Shown piece by piece: positions 35,110 through 44,987 of a stretch of 64,000 bases of DNA (its first letter is position 1; the number at the start of each line of letters is the position of its first letter). Below the pieces are notes generated by a model. It had not been told where the DNA came from and searched no databases. It was given only the letters and a program-made list of their open reading frames with translations. Location of the stretch: assembly GCF_014695975.1 (NCBI RefSeq), contig NZ_JACJPI010000074.1, positions 62,001-126,000 of the forward strand, given 5' to 3'. The stretch comes from Leptolyngbya sp. FACHB-321 (GTDB lineage: Bacteria > Cyanobacteriota > Cyanobacteriia > Leptolyngbyales > Leptolyngbyaceae). Made by a program: the position numbers and the translations under genes.

Positions 35110-36882
35110 ATGACAATCCAACAACCCGCTTTAACGGCTCTTGCGAAACAGGGAGACTTAAACGCGATCGCTGCTCTGATGAATCGAGCCTTGCAGCCGC
35201 AGGGGATTGGGGTCAAAATTGCTCACCAAAAGGGACATCTGCGCGTGCTGTTAGAAGGGCAAACGGTTCCCGGTGAAACCGTCCTTGTGCCATACATCCG
35301 CAAAGGAATTTTGACATTGCAGATCCCAGGCTTACACACATTGAGTGTCTTGGGGCAATTGCAGGGAGCTGATACACCTGCTTGGAGTAAAACGTTTGCG
35401 CTTACCGCACCACCCACCACATTAAAGCCAACGCCTGATACAGAGGTTGCACCAGCGCAATACAACAGTCAGCAACCAGTAGACTATGCAGAATCTAAAG
35501 TAGAAGCCAAGCTAGAAGATCACTCAATCGTGAAGCCAGAGCTTGATGCAAGCGTTGATTTAGAAATGGCTTCAGTCGCTAACCCAACGGCGATCGCTAC
35601 CCACATTAATCAAGCACTGGGAACAGAAACGCTGACCTTCGAGGCAACGCTGGACGATCGCACCCTCAAACTCATTGCCAAAACCAACCAAATTTTAGAA
35701 GGTGATACCTTTGCTAAGGCGGTGCAAAATCTACTGCTACCGCTCAGCTTAGCGGGCATTGATACCGTTTATTTGTATAAGCAAAAAACAAACGGCAAGA
35801 ACCCCTACAAAATCAAAGAATTTACGCTTCATCAAGAGTCTGCAACAACAGAAGTTGCAGAAACCGAGACTAAGTCCCAGCCAGCAACACAGCCTTCTGC
35901 GGCTTACTCTCAGCTCAACCCTTCTCAGCCCATCCTTTCTCGCTCTACCGATTCGCAGACAAAGCTAAAGCCCCAAGCCTCCAGTCAAGCCTCACAACGG
36001 TCTAAATTTGTGATGCTTGGGCTAGTAGCGTTGTTTGTTGTGGTGCTCATTGGGGGTATTAAGCTTCTAGCCAAACCGCCTGCCGCTACAGAAATCTGTC
36101 AGGATGCAACGGGGGCACCGGGTTACTGCCAGCTTGCGGTGCAAATGGTCGGCGAACAAACCCTGCATGACCTGAAAACTGCTGCTACGCCCTTTACCCC
36201 TGAAATGGAAGCGAAAGGGTTGAGCTTTTGTGAAAACACCTCGGACTTACAAATACAAGAGACACAGCGGACCCCGAGTCAGCGAAGCACTCGCTACAGT
36301 GCCTCTATTAGACCAGAGCTAGTCTTCCCAGGTGTCATGCTTGTGGAGACGCAGCTAAAAGCGTCTCCACAAGCGAATACGCCACTGTTTCGGACAGCCT
36401 GCCTATTCACAGGCAATGAAAATCAGGTAGAACTGATCACAAAAGTTGTCTTACCAAACGGCTGGCCACAAGAGCCGTATCAAGGGAAGCAAGAATGGGA
36501 GCCAATGCAGCGATCGCTGAAGGTCTACCAGATCCTCATCATGTTAGGCAGCGGCACACTGTTTACAGCGATCGGGTTGTTTGCCTCTGCCGCCTTCAAT
36601 TTGGGTTTCCAGATTTACACAATACGGGGACTGTTCCGAACAGCATCCATTCTAGGGACTCTCGATACGCTGTTGATTGTGATGACAGGCGCAAAGCTAA
36701 ATCTTTTTGGTGGGATACCTTTGACCTGTCTAGCGCTGGGGTTAACTCAAATATGGGTCAAAGATCTTCGAGTTGACTGGACCTCTGGTTATCGCACGGT
36801 AGCTTTCGGAGTCTCTTTGATGATCTTGATTCGGTTCATCCTGAATTGGCTGTTGCTAGGTTTCATTTTCTCAGTGCTTTAG
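35110..36882 (+). CDS. Membrane protein with duplicated N-terminal domain, unknown function
   Basis: I do not recognise a named family. Residues about 15-60 (LNAIAALMNRALQPQGIGVK, HLRVLLEG) and about 162-245 (PTAIATHINQALGTETLTFE, RTLKLIAKT) are related in pattern and look like two copies of one alpha-beta domain joined by a Pro/Thr/Glu-rich linker. A Gln/Ser-rich spacer follows, then one membrane helix (residues about 303-323). A roughly 150-residue outer domain with three or more cysteines comes next, then about four more helices. 590 residues. It stands alone between DUF4079 and ubiX. Codon use resembles its neighbours. Confidence 0.72.
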   Translation: MTIQQPALTALAKQGDLNAIAALMNRALQPQGIGVKIAHQKGHLRVLLEGQTVPGETVLVPYIRKGILTLQIPGLHTLSVLGQLQGADTPAWSKTFALTAPPTTLKPTPDTEVAPAQYNSQQPVDYAESKVEAKLEDHSIVKPELDASVDLEMASVANPTAIATHINQALGTETLTFEATLDDRTLKLIAKTNQILEGDTFAKAVQNLLLPLSLAGIDTVYLYKQKTNGKNPYKIKEFTLHQESATTEVAETETKSQPATQPSAAYSQLNPSQPILSRSTDSQTKLKPQASSQASQRSKFVMLGLVALFVVVLIGGIKLLAKPPAATEICQDATGAPGYCQLAVQMVGEQTLHDLKTAATPFTPEMEAKGLSFCENTSDLQIQETQRTPSQRSTRYSASIRPELVFPGVMLVETQLKASPQANTPLFRTACLFTGNENQVELITKVVLPNGWPQEPYQGKQEWEPMQRSLKVYQILIMLGSGTLFTAIGLFASAAFNLGFQIYTIRGLFRTASILGTLDTLLIVMTGAKLNLFGGIPLTCLALGLTQIWVKDLRVDWTSGYRTVAFGVSLMILIRFILNWLLLGFIFSVL

Positions 36883-36977
36883 CCTTTTGAGATGTGCAGC
36901 TTCTTCAGTTTTAGTTATCAACCTGGTAACAACTACTTGATAACGGCTAGCGGCTATCTGCATTTTCTTCTCTAGCT

Positions 36978-37604
36978 CTAGTGTCCTTCCCAGCGAGTCA
37001 GCGGCACGCAGTCAATATCCAGCTGATCCAAGGCACGGGCAATAACGAAATCAACTAAATCTTCGATCGTCTGCGGCTTGTGATACCAGGCAGGAATGGC
37101 AGGTACAATGCGTGCTCCAGCTTCTGCCAGAGTCGTCAAATTGCGGAGATGGATCAAGCTGAAGGGAGTTTCACGCGGTACGATGACGAGCTTGCGACCT
37201 TCCTTAAGCTGGACATCGGCGGCGCGTTCGAGTAGGTCAGAGCTAAGTCCGCCTGCCAGTTTAGCAACGGTACTCATGCTGCACGGCAGGATGAGCATAC
37301 CCAGCGTCCGAAAGGAACCGCTAGCGATCGTCGCTCCCACATCGCTCCAGGGATGGCAGGTGAGTTTGCCCGCGTGATCGACCCCTGCCTGCTGCCGCCA
37401 AAACTGTTCTTGCTGCATCGGTTCTGGTGGCATCCGTGTCTCTTGTTCTGCTTGCCAGACCATGTAGACTGCTTTAGACGCAACTAGCTCGATCGTATAG
37501 TCCGCTTCTAGAAGAAACTTCAAAGCACGGACGGCATAAATTAGTCCAGAGGCACCAGTGATGCCCAGGATGAGGGGACGAGCGGAGAGCGTTGAGAAAG
37601 ACAA
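36978..37604 (-). CDS. ubiX: Flavin prenyltransferase UbiX
   Basis: Makes prenylated FMN, the cofactor of UbiD-type decarboxylases. LILGITGASGLIYAVRALKFL is the FMN-binding N-terminus. GSFRTLGMLILPCSMSTVAKLAGG and VIVPRETPFSLIHLRNLT are the standard core, and RIVPAIPAWYHKPQTIEDLVDF the C-terminal segment (both in parts). 208 residues, full length. UbiD is not in the window. In cyanobacteria the pair serves plastoquinone synthesis. Confidence 0.94.
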   Translation of the reverse strand: MSFSTLSARPLILGITGASGLIYAVRALKFLLEADYTIELVASKAVYMVWQAEQETRMPPEPMQQEQFWRQQAGVDHAGKLTCHPWSDVGATIASGSFRTLGMLILPCSMSTVAKLAGGLSSDLLERAADVQLKEGRKLVIVPRETPFSLIHLRNLTTLAEAGARIVPAIPAWYHKPQTIEDLVDFVIARALDQLDIDCVPLTRWEGH

Positions 37605-37654
37605 GGGTTTAGAAGTTTTAGGGAAAGGTGAGGCGGCGAGGAAGCAGAGGAGGC

Positions 37655-37714
37655 AGTTTCAAGTTTCAAGTTTCAAGTTTTGCATTGACGGCTGACCGCT
37701 GATAACTGACCGCT
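37655..37714. repeat. Short tandem repeats between ubiX and the exoribonuclease gene
   Basis: Three to four copies of TTTCAAG at 37655-37679, then GCTGACCGCTGATAACTGACCGCT at 37691-37714 (given here as one motif of two related units). The second type also occurs inside the GT39 gene and upstream of pdxJ. Confidence 0.7.
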
Positions 37715-37761
37715 CTTTTCCACTGACCGTTTGCCTTCTGCCCCTCCTCTCTCCCTTTCCA

Positions 37762-40158
37762 TTACTCATCATCAAACTCTGGTTCTGCGTCTAATACCTG
37801 TACTGGTTCTGCAACAATTTCGTCATCCGTTGCCTCGCTGCCACCGCCGACTGCAATGAGGTCGATTTGCTGGCGGTAGTAGTCTACGCTCTTCACCTGA
37901 ACTTCTATGCGATCGCCCAGACGATACTGCTTACGGTTTTTGCGCCCGACTAGCGTTTGTTGGCGCGATCGATACTCGTACCAGTCGTCTTTAAGCGAGC
38001 TGACATGTACTAAGCCTTCGACGAGCAACTCTTCGATCTCAACAAACAGCCCGTAGGACTGCACACCCGTAATCAACCCGTGAAAAATTTCGCCGGTGCG
38101 TTCTCGCATCAGTTCAGCTTTCTTCAGTCCTTCCAGGTCTTGCTCGGCTTCTTGAGCGACTTTTTCGCGTTCGCTCAGGTGGATAACTTGAGCCGCAAAG
38201 TAGGTTTCTAACTCTTGCTGAATTTCGGGTGGCAGCACGTTCCAGCTAATGTTGCCGTGCGATGAACTGTGCCGCAAATTGACAGTTTCTTTAGAGCGAC
38301 TGGATTTGCGATCGCGCCCTTCATCAAACAGCGCATGGAGAGACCGTTGCACCAATAGATCGGGATAACGGCGCACTGGCGATGTGAAATGAGTGTAGCC
38401 ATGCTCTAGCGCCAGCCCAAAGTGCGGTCGGGGGGTTGTGCTGTAAAACGCAGGCTTCAGCGTTTCGAGCAGCAGATAGGTCATGACTCGCTCGGCATCA
38501 GATTCGGCAAACTTCTGGGTAAAGTGCTGATAATCCTCTGGGCGTACGAGATCTTCTTGTTCCAGGTGCAGCTCAATACCCATGCTGATGGATAGCTTGA
38601 TGAGTTCTTGCACATCGTCTGGGTCAGGAGTGGGATGCACCCGGTAGAGACTTGGCACACTCAACGCTTGTAGATGACTGGCAACAAGCTGGTTTGCCAG
38701 CAGCATGAATTCGGCGATCGTGGCGTAGGTTGGCACTGAAGGAGAGACGACCATCGCGCCCAGCACACCTTCGTCGTCATAGTGAAACTTCGGCATGAAG
38801 ACGAGCTTGCTGGTATCTTGAGCCTCGCTGCTGCTGGTCAGGCTGCTCGAACTGGGCTTTTCGGGCAGGTTCAGTTCAAACGCGCCTCGCTTGTGGCGTT
38901 GCTCTTTTAGCGCATGGCTCAGTGCCGAGAGTTGGTCTAATAACGCAAACACTGGCTCAAGCGGCTGAATGTCTAGATTCGACGGCTGATCGCTGGCGGT
39001 CGATCGCTCTAGAATTGCTTGTGCCTGCTGATAGCTCAATTGATGGTCAACGTTGATCACCGTTGGCTGAATTTCGTACTCAATGACATTTCCTTCGTTG
39101 TCCAATGTCACCAGGACGGACACAGCGAGCCGATCTTCGCCCGCCTGAAACGCGCAGAGAGAATGGGCGATCGCATCTGGCAGCATGGGAATAACCAGAT
39201 CGCCTAAATAGACAGAAGTGCCGCGTTTGCGAGCTTCGCGATCGATCGGCGAGTCAGGTTCAACATAGTGTGAGACATCCGCAATGTGGACACCCAAGCG
39301 CCAGTGCCCTGTGTCGGTTTGTTCCAGCGTCAGCGCATCATCCAGGCTATCGGTATTTGCCTGACTGCTATCGGCTTTGATCGTCACTGTGGTCAGTCCG
39401 CGCAAATCAACCCGTCCTTTCAGGTCTGTTTTGCTCAGTTTGGTGGGAATTTCTGCTGCTGCTGCTTCTACTGCATCGGTAAAGGTGCGGGAGAGATAAT
39501 GCTTGCAGCACACAATATCAATGTCGGCAGCATCGGTATCAGTTCCAAGAATCTTCGCGACGGTGCCGAGCGGCGGTTGTTGTCCAAGCGGGTAACGCAG
39601 CAGCTTGACGTGCGCCAGGTGGTCGATCGCCTCACCCAGATTGGCACCGTTTTGCGCTTCATCGTCCTGCTGTAGATGCACTTCAAACAACAGGCGATCG
39701 TCTAATGGTACGGCTCGAAACCCATCTTCGGCTTGCTTCACTCGTGCCAGCACAGACGGATTAGACCGCTCTACGATCAGACGCACTTCACCTTCGGGGC
39801 TGCGGCGGCGACTACCTTCTTTTGTGACCCGCACCAGCACGCGATCGCCATTCCAGGCATTACTAAGCTGGCTTTCGCGGATGTAGATATCTTCTGCACC
39901 TTCGATATCTTGGATGGCAAAGCAAAAGCCTTTACTGGAGCAACGCAGCTTTCCTTCCACAACGCCTTCTTCTGTCACCCGCTTGTACCGCCCCCGATCT
40001 TTGGTCAGAATGCCGATTTTTTCGAGCGCATCTAGCGCAATCTGGAGTCTTTGCAGGTCATCATCGTCTCGGCAATCCAGCTTTTTTTCTAAAACTTTGG
40101 GAGCGACCAGCTTGTCATCGGTGAAGTTTGACAGCAGTGCAGCGATCGAAAATTCCAT
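37762..40158 (-). CDS. RNase II/RNase R family exoribonuclease
   Basis: A 3'-to-5' hydrolytic exoribonuclease. The start is taken at 40158 (MEFSIAALLSNFTDDKLV). The frame continues 28 codons upstream without similarity. Domains in order are a helical N-terminal region, a cold-shock domain (residues about 65-140, GFCFAIQDIEGAEDIYI), the RNB catalytic domain with DDALTLEQTDTGHWRLGVHIADVSHYV (in parts) carrying the metal-binding aspartates, RKRGTSVYL, and YTHFTSPVRRYPDLLVQ. A C-terminal S1 domain (HGLITGVQSYGLFVEIEE) follows, then an acidic tail. 798 residues. It is closer to RNase R than RNase II in size. Cyanobacteria usually have one such enzyme. Confidence 0.93.
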   Translation of the reverse strand: MEFSIAALLSNFTDDKLVAPKVLEKKLDCRDDDDLQRLQIALDALEKIGILTKDRGRYKRVTEEGVVEGKLRCSSKGFCFAIQDIEGAEDIYIRESQLSNAWNGDRVLVRVTKEGSRRRSPEGEVRLIVERSNPSVLARVKQAEDGFRAVPLDDRLLFEVHLQQDDEAQNGANLGEAIDHLAHVKLLRYPLGQQPPLGTVAKILGTDTDAADIDIVCCKHYLSRTFTDAVEAAAAEIPTKLSKTDLKGRVDLRGLTTVTIKADSSQANTDSLDDALTLEQTDTGHWRLGVHIADVSHYVEPDSPIDREARKRGTSVYLGDLVIPMLPDAIAHSLCAFQAGEDRLAVSVLVTLDNEGNVIEYEIQPTVINVDHQLSYQQAQAILERSTASDQPSNLDIQPLEPVFALLDQLSALSHALKEQRHKRGAFELNLPEKPSSSSLTSSSEAQDTSKLVFMPKFHYDDEGVLGAMVVSPSVPTYATIAEFMLLANQLVASHLQALSVPSLYRVHPTPDPDDVQELIKLSISMGIELHLEQEDLVRPEDYQHFTQKFAESDAERVMTYLLLETLKPAFYSTTPRPHFGLALEHGYTHFTSPVRRYPDLLVQRSLHALFDEGRDRKSSRSKETVNLRHSSSHGNISWNVLPPEIQQELETYFAAQVIHLSEREKVAQEAEQDLEGLKKAELMRERTGEIFHGLITGVQSYGLFVEIEELLVEGLVHVSSLKDDWYEYRSRQQTLVGRKNRKQYRLGDRIEVQVKSVDYYRQQIDLIAVGGGSEATDDEIVAEPVQVLDAEPEFDDE

Positions 40159-40856
40159 GAAGCGATAGATCCTTGTACTTAATTCTGTATCAGATTCGTA
40201 ACAGAACCGTAAGATGAGGCTTTTCTTGATGAACGCCATCAACCAGCGCTAACCAGCAGTTCCTCAAACACCAGTTCTTCAGACGGTTTAGTCAGATGCG
40301 CTTGTTGCCTCGCCTGCTGCCTTCCGTTGCGCTCCTTCAACTCGGTTGAGCCGCCAGACTGGAGCCATGACTCAGAACACGCTGAACCGTTAAAGTTACT
40401 ACCGCTGCCTTTAGCGCTAGCTCAAACCAACGTTGGCTTAAAACGTTAACTTAAACTGAGGGTAGCTTTGATGAAACGGGACAGTAGCAGTTGCGGCTTT
40501 GCGTAAAGGGCACTGTTTGGAATAGCAGACAGCCAGGAAGCAGAGTCAGAGAGGTCATCACCTTGCAACTCGGCACTATTGCATTGTGTAAGCGTTGTCC
40601 TTGCAACCGCTGTCAACACGAATGAGCGCTTAACAGTGGCTAGAACGGGTACGTTATGGGTCAGCGTCCATGCCAGAAAGCTGATTCTGTCACTGGTCGA
40701 TCGCCAATAACTTGCTGCTTACAGGCTAGTGCCCAAATCCTAGCGGTTTCCTTACTCTATTAAAACTCTATTTAGCGCTTTCGCACCAATGGTACTGAAC
40801 AAAATGGTGTTAAGCCTGCGATCTTTCGAGCGAAGACAAGGCAGAAAAGCGATCGT
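40159..40856. other. About 700-bp stretch without a gene
   Basis: Spacer upstream of the exoribonuclease gene and downstream of the GNAT gene. No open frame of note, no clear hairpin and no tRNA-like sequence was seen. Composition resembles other intergenic DNA of the window. Confidence 0.5.
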
Positions 40857-41435
40857 TTAGTCTGGTTGCCAATGGGTATTAAGCAGGCTAGTCAAAATGT
40901 GGTCTTCCCATTTGCCATTAATTAACAGATAGTCTCTTGCATAGCCCTCGACTACAAAGCCTATTTTTTTTAGTAAGTTGCCGCTCCGCTGATTGCGAGG
41001 CATATAGTTAGCAACAATGCGATGAAAATTTAGCTCATCAAAAATGTACTTAGCGCAGAGACTAACGGCTTCTGACATATAGCCGTTTCCTTGCTTATCT
41101 TCTGCCAGACTATAGCCTAAGAGACAGGCATGAAGTGGCGCACGAAAGAACTGAGTAAAGTTAACAATGCCAATGATTGTGTCTGGATTTGCTTGCTCAA
41201 AGACAAAGAGCCTGAGCGATTGGTTGTAGTTGAATTCAATGAGATTTCGCTCTACCTGTCCCCGCCAAAAGTCTTCCTTAAAAAAATCGTCGGGTCGAGT
41301 TGGCTCAAAGGGAGTTAGAAAAGCACGATTGGTGCGATAGTAACGCACGATTTCACGGACATCGCGCCTGGTTCCTAAGCGAACTAACAGTCGGTGCGTT
41401 GAGAGTTGCGGTGGCGCTAGAGGATGCTCTTTCAT
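40857..41435 (-). CDS. GNAT-family N-acetyltransferase (RimJ/RimL type)
   Basis: Transfers acetyl from acetyl-CoA, probably to a protein N-terminus or a small amine. The fold is complete: RLLVRLGTRRDVREIVRYY, IIGIVNFTQFFRAPLHACLLGYSLAEDKQGNGYMSEAV (in parts) with the Q-x2-G-x-G/A pyrophosphate loop, and FHRIVANYMPRNQRSGNLLKKIGF. 192 residues, full length. It overlaps selO by one base (TAATG), so the two are translationally coupled. Substrate unknown. Confidence 0.9.
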   Translation of the reverse strand: MKEHPLAPPQLSTHRLLVRLGTRRDVREIVRYYRTNRAFLTPFEPTRPDDFFKEDFWRGQVERNLIEFNYNQSLRLFVFEQANPDTIIGIVNFTQFFRAPLHACLLGYSLAEDKQGNGYMSEAVSLCAKYIFDELNFHRIVANYMPRNQRSGNLLKKIGFVVEGYARDYLLINGKWEDHILTSLLNTHWQPD

Positions 41436-42853
41436 TAGGCTCGAAGGCGCTGTAACAGGCTATTAAAAGGTTGCCAATCATCGTTCTCAGCGATCGCATC
41501 CCAGACAGTTTCAATCTCTGGTCGCAAGGGTGTTGCAGTTGGATTGTGGTCACGAAGACGAGTAGCGATCGCGCCCATTTCCGCTTCTGGTAAGCTTAAC
41601 AACAGATTGAAGTAGCAGCGCTTCCAGTGATCCCAGAGGGTGGCAAAGTCACCGGGCGAAACGCTGACTTGAGGGAAAATGTGACTGATATCCTCGCGCC
41701 AATGGCTCGAAAACTGCTGCGCCAGTTCGGCAAAGAAGCTGTGATAGCCTACTTGCGTTTCCTTTAAAAGCTGTAGCGTCAAGTTAAGCAACTCATCCAG
41801 TTCAGGACTTTCTACCGCTTCAAAGCCCAATTTTTGCAGCATCCGTTGCCGATAGGCTTGTTCATAATGCTGGTTAAACGTCTCTAGCCCTGCATCTAGA
41901 TCAGTAGAAGCAATCACTCGTTCTAACGGACGTTGCAGCATCTCTAAATTCCAGCGGCAAATGGCAGGTTGCCTGCCGTAGCTGTAGCGCCCACCATAAT
42001 CAAAATAGGCAGCCGTAAAACTAGGGTCGAGTGTAGGGATAAACGCAAAGGGACCGTAGTCAAAACTTTCGCCCGTAATTGCCATGTTGTCTGTGTTGAG
42101 CACGGCATGGCAAAAGCCGGTAGACATCCACTGCGCCGTTAATGTTGCCACGCGCTGCACCAGTTCGGCATAAAACAGCGCATATCGATCGCTCTGCTCC
42201 CATAGATGCGGATAGTAAACCTCAATGACATGATCCAGCAGAATGGCGATCAGGTCTTTGCGATCGAGGCGATGGAGCCGCTCAAAGGTGCCAAACCGAA
42301 TGTGCGATTGTTGAAACCGTACCATGACGGACGATCGGGTTGGTGAAGGTTCATCCCCACGCCACAGTGATTCCCCCGTCTCGATTAAACTCCAACAGCG
42401 AGAGGTTGTCACTCCAGCCCGATGCAGCGCCTCTGCTGCCAACACTTCACGGACGCCACCTTTGAGCGTTAACCTGCCATCGCCCCCCCTGGAGTAAGGC
42501 GTTGTACCCGATCCTTTCGTGCCCAAGTCGTACAGCTTGCCATCTGTGCCCCGCACCTGCCCATAGAGAAAGCCGCGACCATCGCCCAGAAAGGCGTTGT
42601 ATTCGCCAAACTGATAGCCGTGATAGCGCAACGCCAACAGCGGACGCGCTCCTTGAAATTTGCCAAACGCTTCCACAAAATCAGCATCGCTAACTGCTTG
42701 TGGATCTAAGCCCAACGTTGGCAGTAGATCATCATTGCGAAACCGCAAAATGTGTGCCGGAAACTCAGCCGCAGCAACCTGATCGTAATAGTCGTCGCCC
42801 AGCCTTTCGATGGATGGTTCGTAATCGAGGAGTAAGAGAGGATTGGCAGACAT
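41435..42853 (-). CDS. selO: SelO/YdiU-family protein adenylyltransferase
   Basis: A pseudokinase-fold enzyme that transfers AMP to proteins, linked to redox homeostasis. The hallmark [11 protein letters not shown] with [31 protein letters not shown] (in parts) is the glycine-rich nucleotide-binding region. [26 protein letters not shown] carries the catalytic NTDN and the metal-binding DYGPF. 472 residues, slightly shorter than E. coli SelO, and the C-terminus does not show the selenocysteine/cysteine end. It is followed by the GNAT gene in the same transcript. Confidence 0.93.
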   Translation of the reverse strand: MSANPLLLLDYEPSIERLGDDYYDQVAAAEFPAHILRFRNDDLLPTLGLDPQAVSDADFVEAFGKFQGARPLLALRYHGYQFGEYNAFLGDGRGFLYGQVRGTDGKLYDLGTKGSGTTPYSRGGDGRLTLKGGVREVLAAEALHRAGVTTSRCWSLIETGESLWRGDEPSPTRSSVMVRFQQSHIRFGTFERLHRLDRKDLIAILLDHVIEVYYPHLWEQSDRYALFYAELVQRVATLTAQWMSTGFCHAVLNTDNMAITGESFDYGPFAFIPTLDPSFTAAYFDYGGRYSYGRQPAICRWNLEMLQRPLERVIASTDLDAGLETFNQHYEQAYRQRMLQKLGFEAVESPELDELLNLTLQLLKETQVGYHSFFAELAQQFSSHWREDISHIFPQVSVSPGDFATLWDHWKRCYFNLLLSLPEAEMGAIATRLRDHNPTATPLRPEIETVWDAIAENDDWQPFNSLLQRLRA

Positions 42854-42936
42854 TGCAACAGTTGAGGAAGGGCAGAGCGGAAGGCATCACAACCTTCTTG
42901 AACTATGCATGAAGACCAGACAATGATCAATCTTGA

Positions 42937-44730
42937 CTAAGACTGATTGTGCAGCTGCCAGGTTTTAGCCTGCGAAAGCTCTAAAACCGATTGGTGGTAC
43001 TGAGTGAGCGTCGATCGATGTCCCACACTCAGAAACGTAGTGCCGATCGCTCGTAAATGTTGATATAGCCGCGCCTCGTTGTCCGCATCTAAGGCACTGG
43101 TGGCTTCATCGAGAATGGCATAATTTGGTTTTTGCAGCAGCAACCGGGCAAAGGTCAACCGCTGCTGTTCGCCCAGAGACAGCACATCTGCCCAGTCTCG
43201 TTCGACCTCGAAGCCGCCAAAGCGTTTAGCTAAATCAGCCAGGTTTACTTGCTCCAGGATTTGCGTCAAGTGCTGGTCGTCTGCTTCAAGGTGGGTATTG
43301 GGATAGAGGATCTGATCACGTAAGCTGCCTAACACCATGTAAGGACGTTGCGGCAGAAAGAGAATTTGGTCAGCGTCAGGGCGGACGATCGTGCCCTTTC
43401 CAGCGATCCACAGCCCTGCGATCGCTCTCAGCAGTGAACTTTTGCCGCACCCACTGGCTCCCATCACCAGCAAGCCTTGTCCAGTGGGCACTTCAATTGA
43501 CAAGTCTTCGACCAGCGTCCGCTGATAGCTTGGGGTTTGCAGCGTAAGATGCTCTAGCGCCAGACGATCGGCGGTGATGGTTTGAATCGTTGTTAGAGTC
43601 ATAGCGGCTGTTTCGGTTGCCTCAATTGGCTGGGTCTGCTCCGGCTCGACTGGCTCCAGTTCGGCTGCTTCCGGTTCCGCTGCTTCCAGTTCGGCGGCTT
43701 CCAGTTTGGCTGGCGCTAATTCAACCTGTTCTAAAAACTCAGCAAACGTATACAGGCGGTTAATCCCAGCCCCAAAGGTTGTCAACGCCTGGAAGCGAGC
43801 CACTACCAAGTTCAGCGAGAAAAAGACTCGGATGAACGCGCCCTGTGCTTCGCTAACTTTGCCGACTTCAAGTTCTCCTGCAAAAATCGCGGGCGCTACT
43901 ACCAACGCAGGCAGAATGAAGGGAATGAACTCGTAGGCATTGGTCAACACATTCAGGTTTAGCTCCCAGAGCAGGAGCCGTTTGACGTTATCAAAGACTT
44001 CGAGAAACCGATACTTGACCTGGGTTGCTTCCTGCTCTTCACCGCGATAGAACGCGATCGCCTCCGCGTTTTCTCGAATCCGCACTAGACTAAACCGAAA
44101 ATCTGCTTCTTTCTTGAGTTGCTCAAAATTCAGCCGCACCAGCGGTTTGCCAAAGACAACCGTTGTTACCAGTGTGCCGACGATCGCATAGAGCAACAGA
44201 AATAACACGAGAGAACGAGAAATCCCCCAGAGTACGCCGCTAAAGGCAATGACCGACAGCACCGATTCCACCAACACGAGCAAAAACGTGAGCGATTCCT
44301 GAGTGAAGCTGCGAACATCTTCGGCAATGCGCTGATCGGGATTGTCAATGTCTACATCGGATGTGCTGAGGTTGTAGTAGGCACGACCGCCAAAATAGTT
44401 GTCTACAAAGCGATTGGTGAGCCAGCGTCGCCATTGCAGACTGAGGCGATCGCGCAGATAGCGGTAACCTGCCAGCAGTGGCGCATAGATGACCAGCACG
44501 CCAATGAAAATCACAACCGTTTCCCAAAAGCGCGGCTCATCTTTGGCAGAAAGGGCTGAGATTAGCACACCTCGCTTGTTGTTGAGCACTACACTTAGCC
44601 CGGTATACGCCAGCAAAAATAGCACGACTCCCAGCAGTAGTCCCCTGGCTTGCCATTTTTCCTCACTAAACCAGTAGGTTTTGGCGATCGCCCAAAACTG
44701 TCGGAAGACTTGCAAATTCAATCGATCCAT
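42937..44730 (-). CDS. ABC transporter, fused membrane and ATPase domains (SbmA/BacA, peroxisomal ABCD-like)
   Basis: A half-transporter with an N-terminal ABC_membrane_2 type membrane domain (residues about 30-330, with WRRWLTNRFVDNYFGGRAYYN and the NPDQRIAEDVRSF loop) and a C-terminal ATPase. The ATPase has Walker A GASGCGKSSL, signature SLGEQQRLTFARLLL, Walker B YAILDEATSALD and H-loop VGHRS. Between them, residues about 337-378 are a Glu/Ala/Pro-rich spacer built of near-repeats (LEAAELEAAEPEAAELE). 597 residues. Relatives transport vitamin B12, peptides or very-long-chain acyl-CoA. The substrate here is unknown. Confidence 0.9.
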   Translation of the reverse strand: MDRLNLQVFRQFWAIAKTYWFSEEKWQARGLLLGVVLFLLAYTGLSVVLNNKRGVLISALSAKDEPRFWETVVIFIGVLVIYAPLLAGYRYLRDRLSLQWRRWLTNRFVDNYFGGRAYYNLSTSDVDIDNPDQRIAEDVRSFTQESLTFLLVLVESVLSVIAFSGVLWGISRSLVLFLLLYAIVGTLVTTVVFGKPLVRLNFEQLKKEADFRFSLVRIRENAEAIAFYRGEEQEATQVKYRFLEVFDNVKRLLLWELNLNVLTNAYEFIPFILPALVVAPAIFAGELEVGKVSEAQGAFIRVFFSLNLVVARFQALTTFGAGINRLYTFAEFLEQVELAPAKLEAAELEAAEPEAAELEPVEPEQTQPIEATETAAMTLTTIQTITADRLALEHLTLQTPSYQRTLVEDLSIEVPTGQGLLVMGASGCGKSSLLRAIAGLWIAGKGTIVRPDADQILFLPQRPYMVLGSLRDQILYPNTHLEADDQHLTQILEQVNLADLAKRFGGFEVERDWADVLSLGEQQRLTFARLLLQKPNYAILDEATSALDADNEARLYQHLRAIGTTFLSVGHRSTLTQYHQSVLELSQAKTWQLHNQS

Positions 44731-44750
44731 CCGTTTATGTTCCTTGAAAT

Positions 44751-44790
44751 AGCGATCAGCATTCAGCTATCAGCGGTCAGTGTTCAGTGG
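44751..44790. repeat. Short repeat between the ABC transporter and pdxJ
   Basis: Imperfect units of the CAGCNNTCAG type (AGCGATCAGCATTCAGC and CAGCGGTCAGTGTTCAGTGG). It is related to the repeat units inside the GT39 gene. Confidence 0.6.
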
Positions 44791-44987
44791 TTGGAGTTAA
44801 CGCAAAACTCTCTAGCAACGTGGCGCAAGGCGTTACTCAAAACTCCTTCACTCCCCACCTATCCTACTAATGCTGACAAACTGATGCTGACGAAGCAGCG
44901 CGATCGCACCCAATTCTCCAATCCTTGTCTAACGCGCAAGTCCTAACGGTAAAATAAGGGCTTGCAACAGCTTTGGGAGCTATCAGC

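Noticed and set aside
37655-37714. Possible CRISPR-like array
   Set aside because: Units are 7-14 bp, contiguous and lack unique spacers, so these are simple short tandem repeats. No cas gene is present in the window.
40159-40856. tRNA or other structured RNA in the 700-bp spacer
   Set aside because: No T-loop consensus (GGTTCRANTCC or its complement) or cloverleaf was seen here or in the other long spacers.
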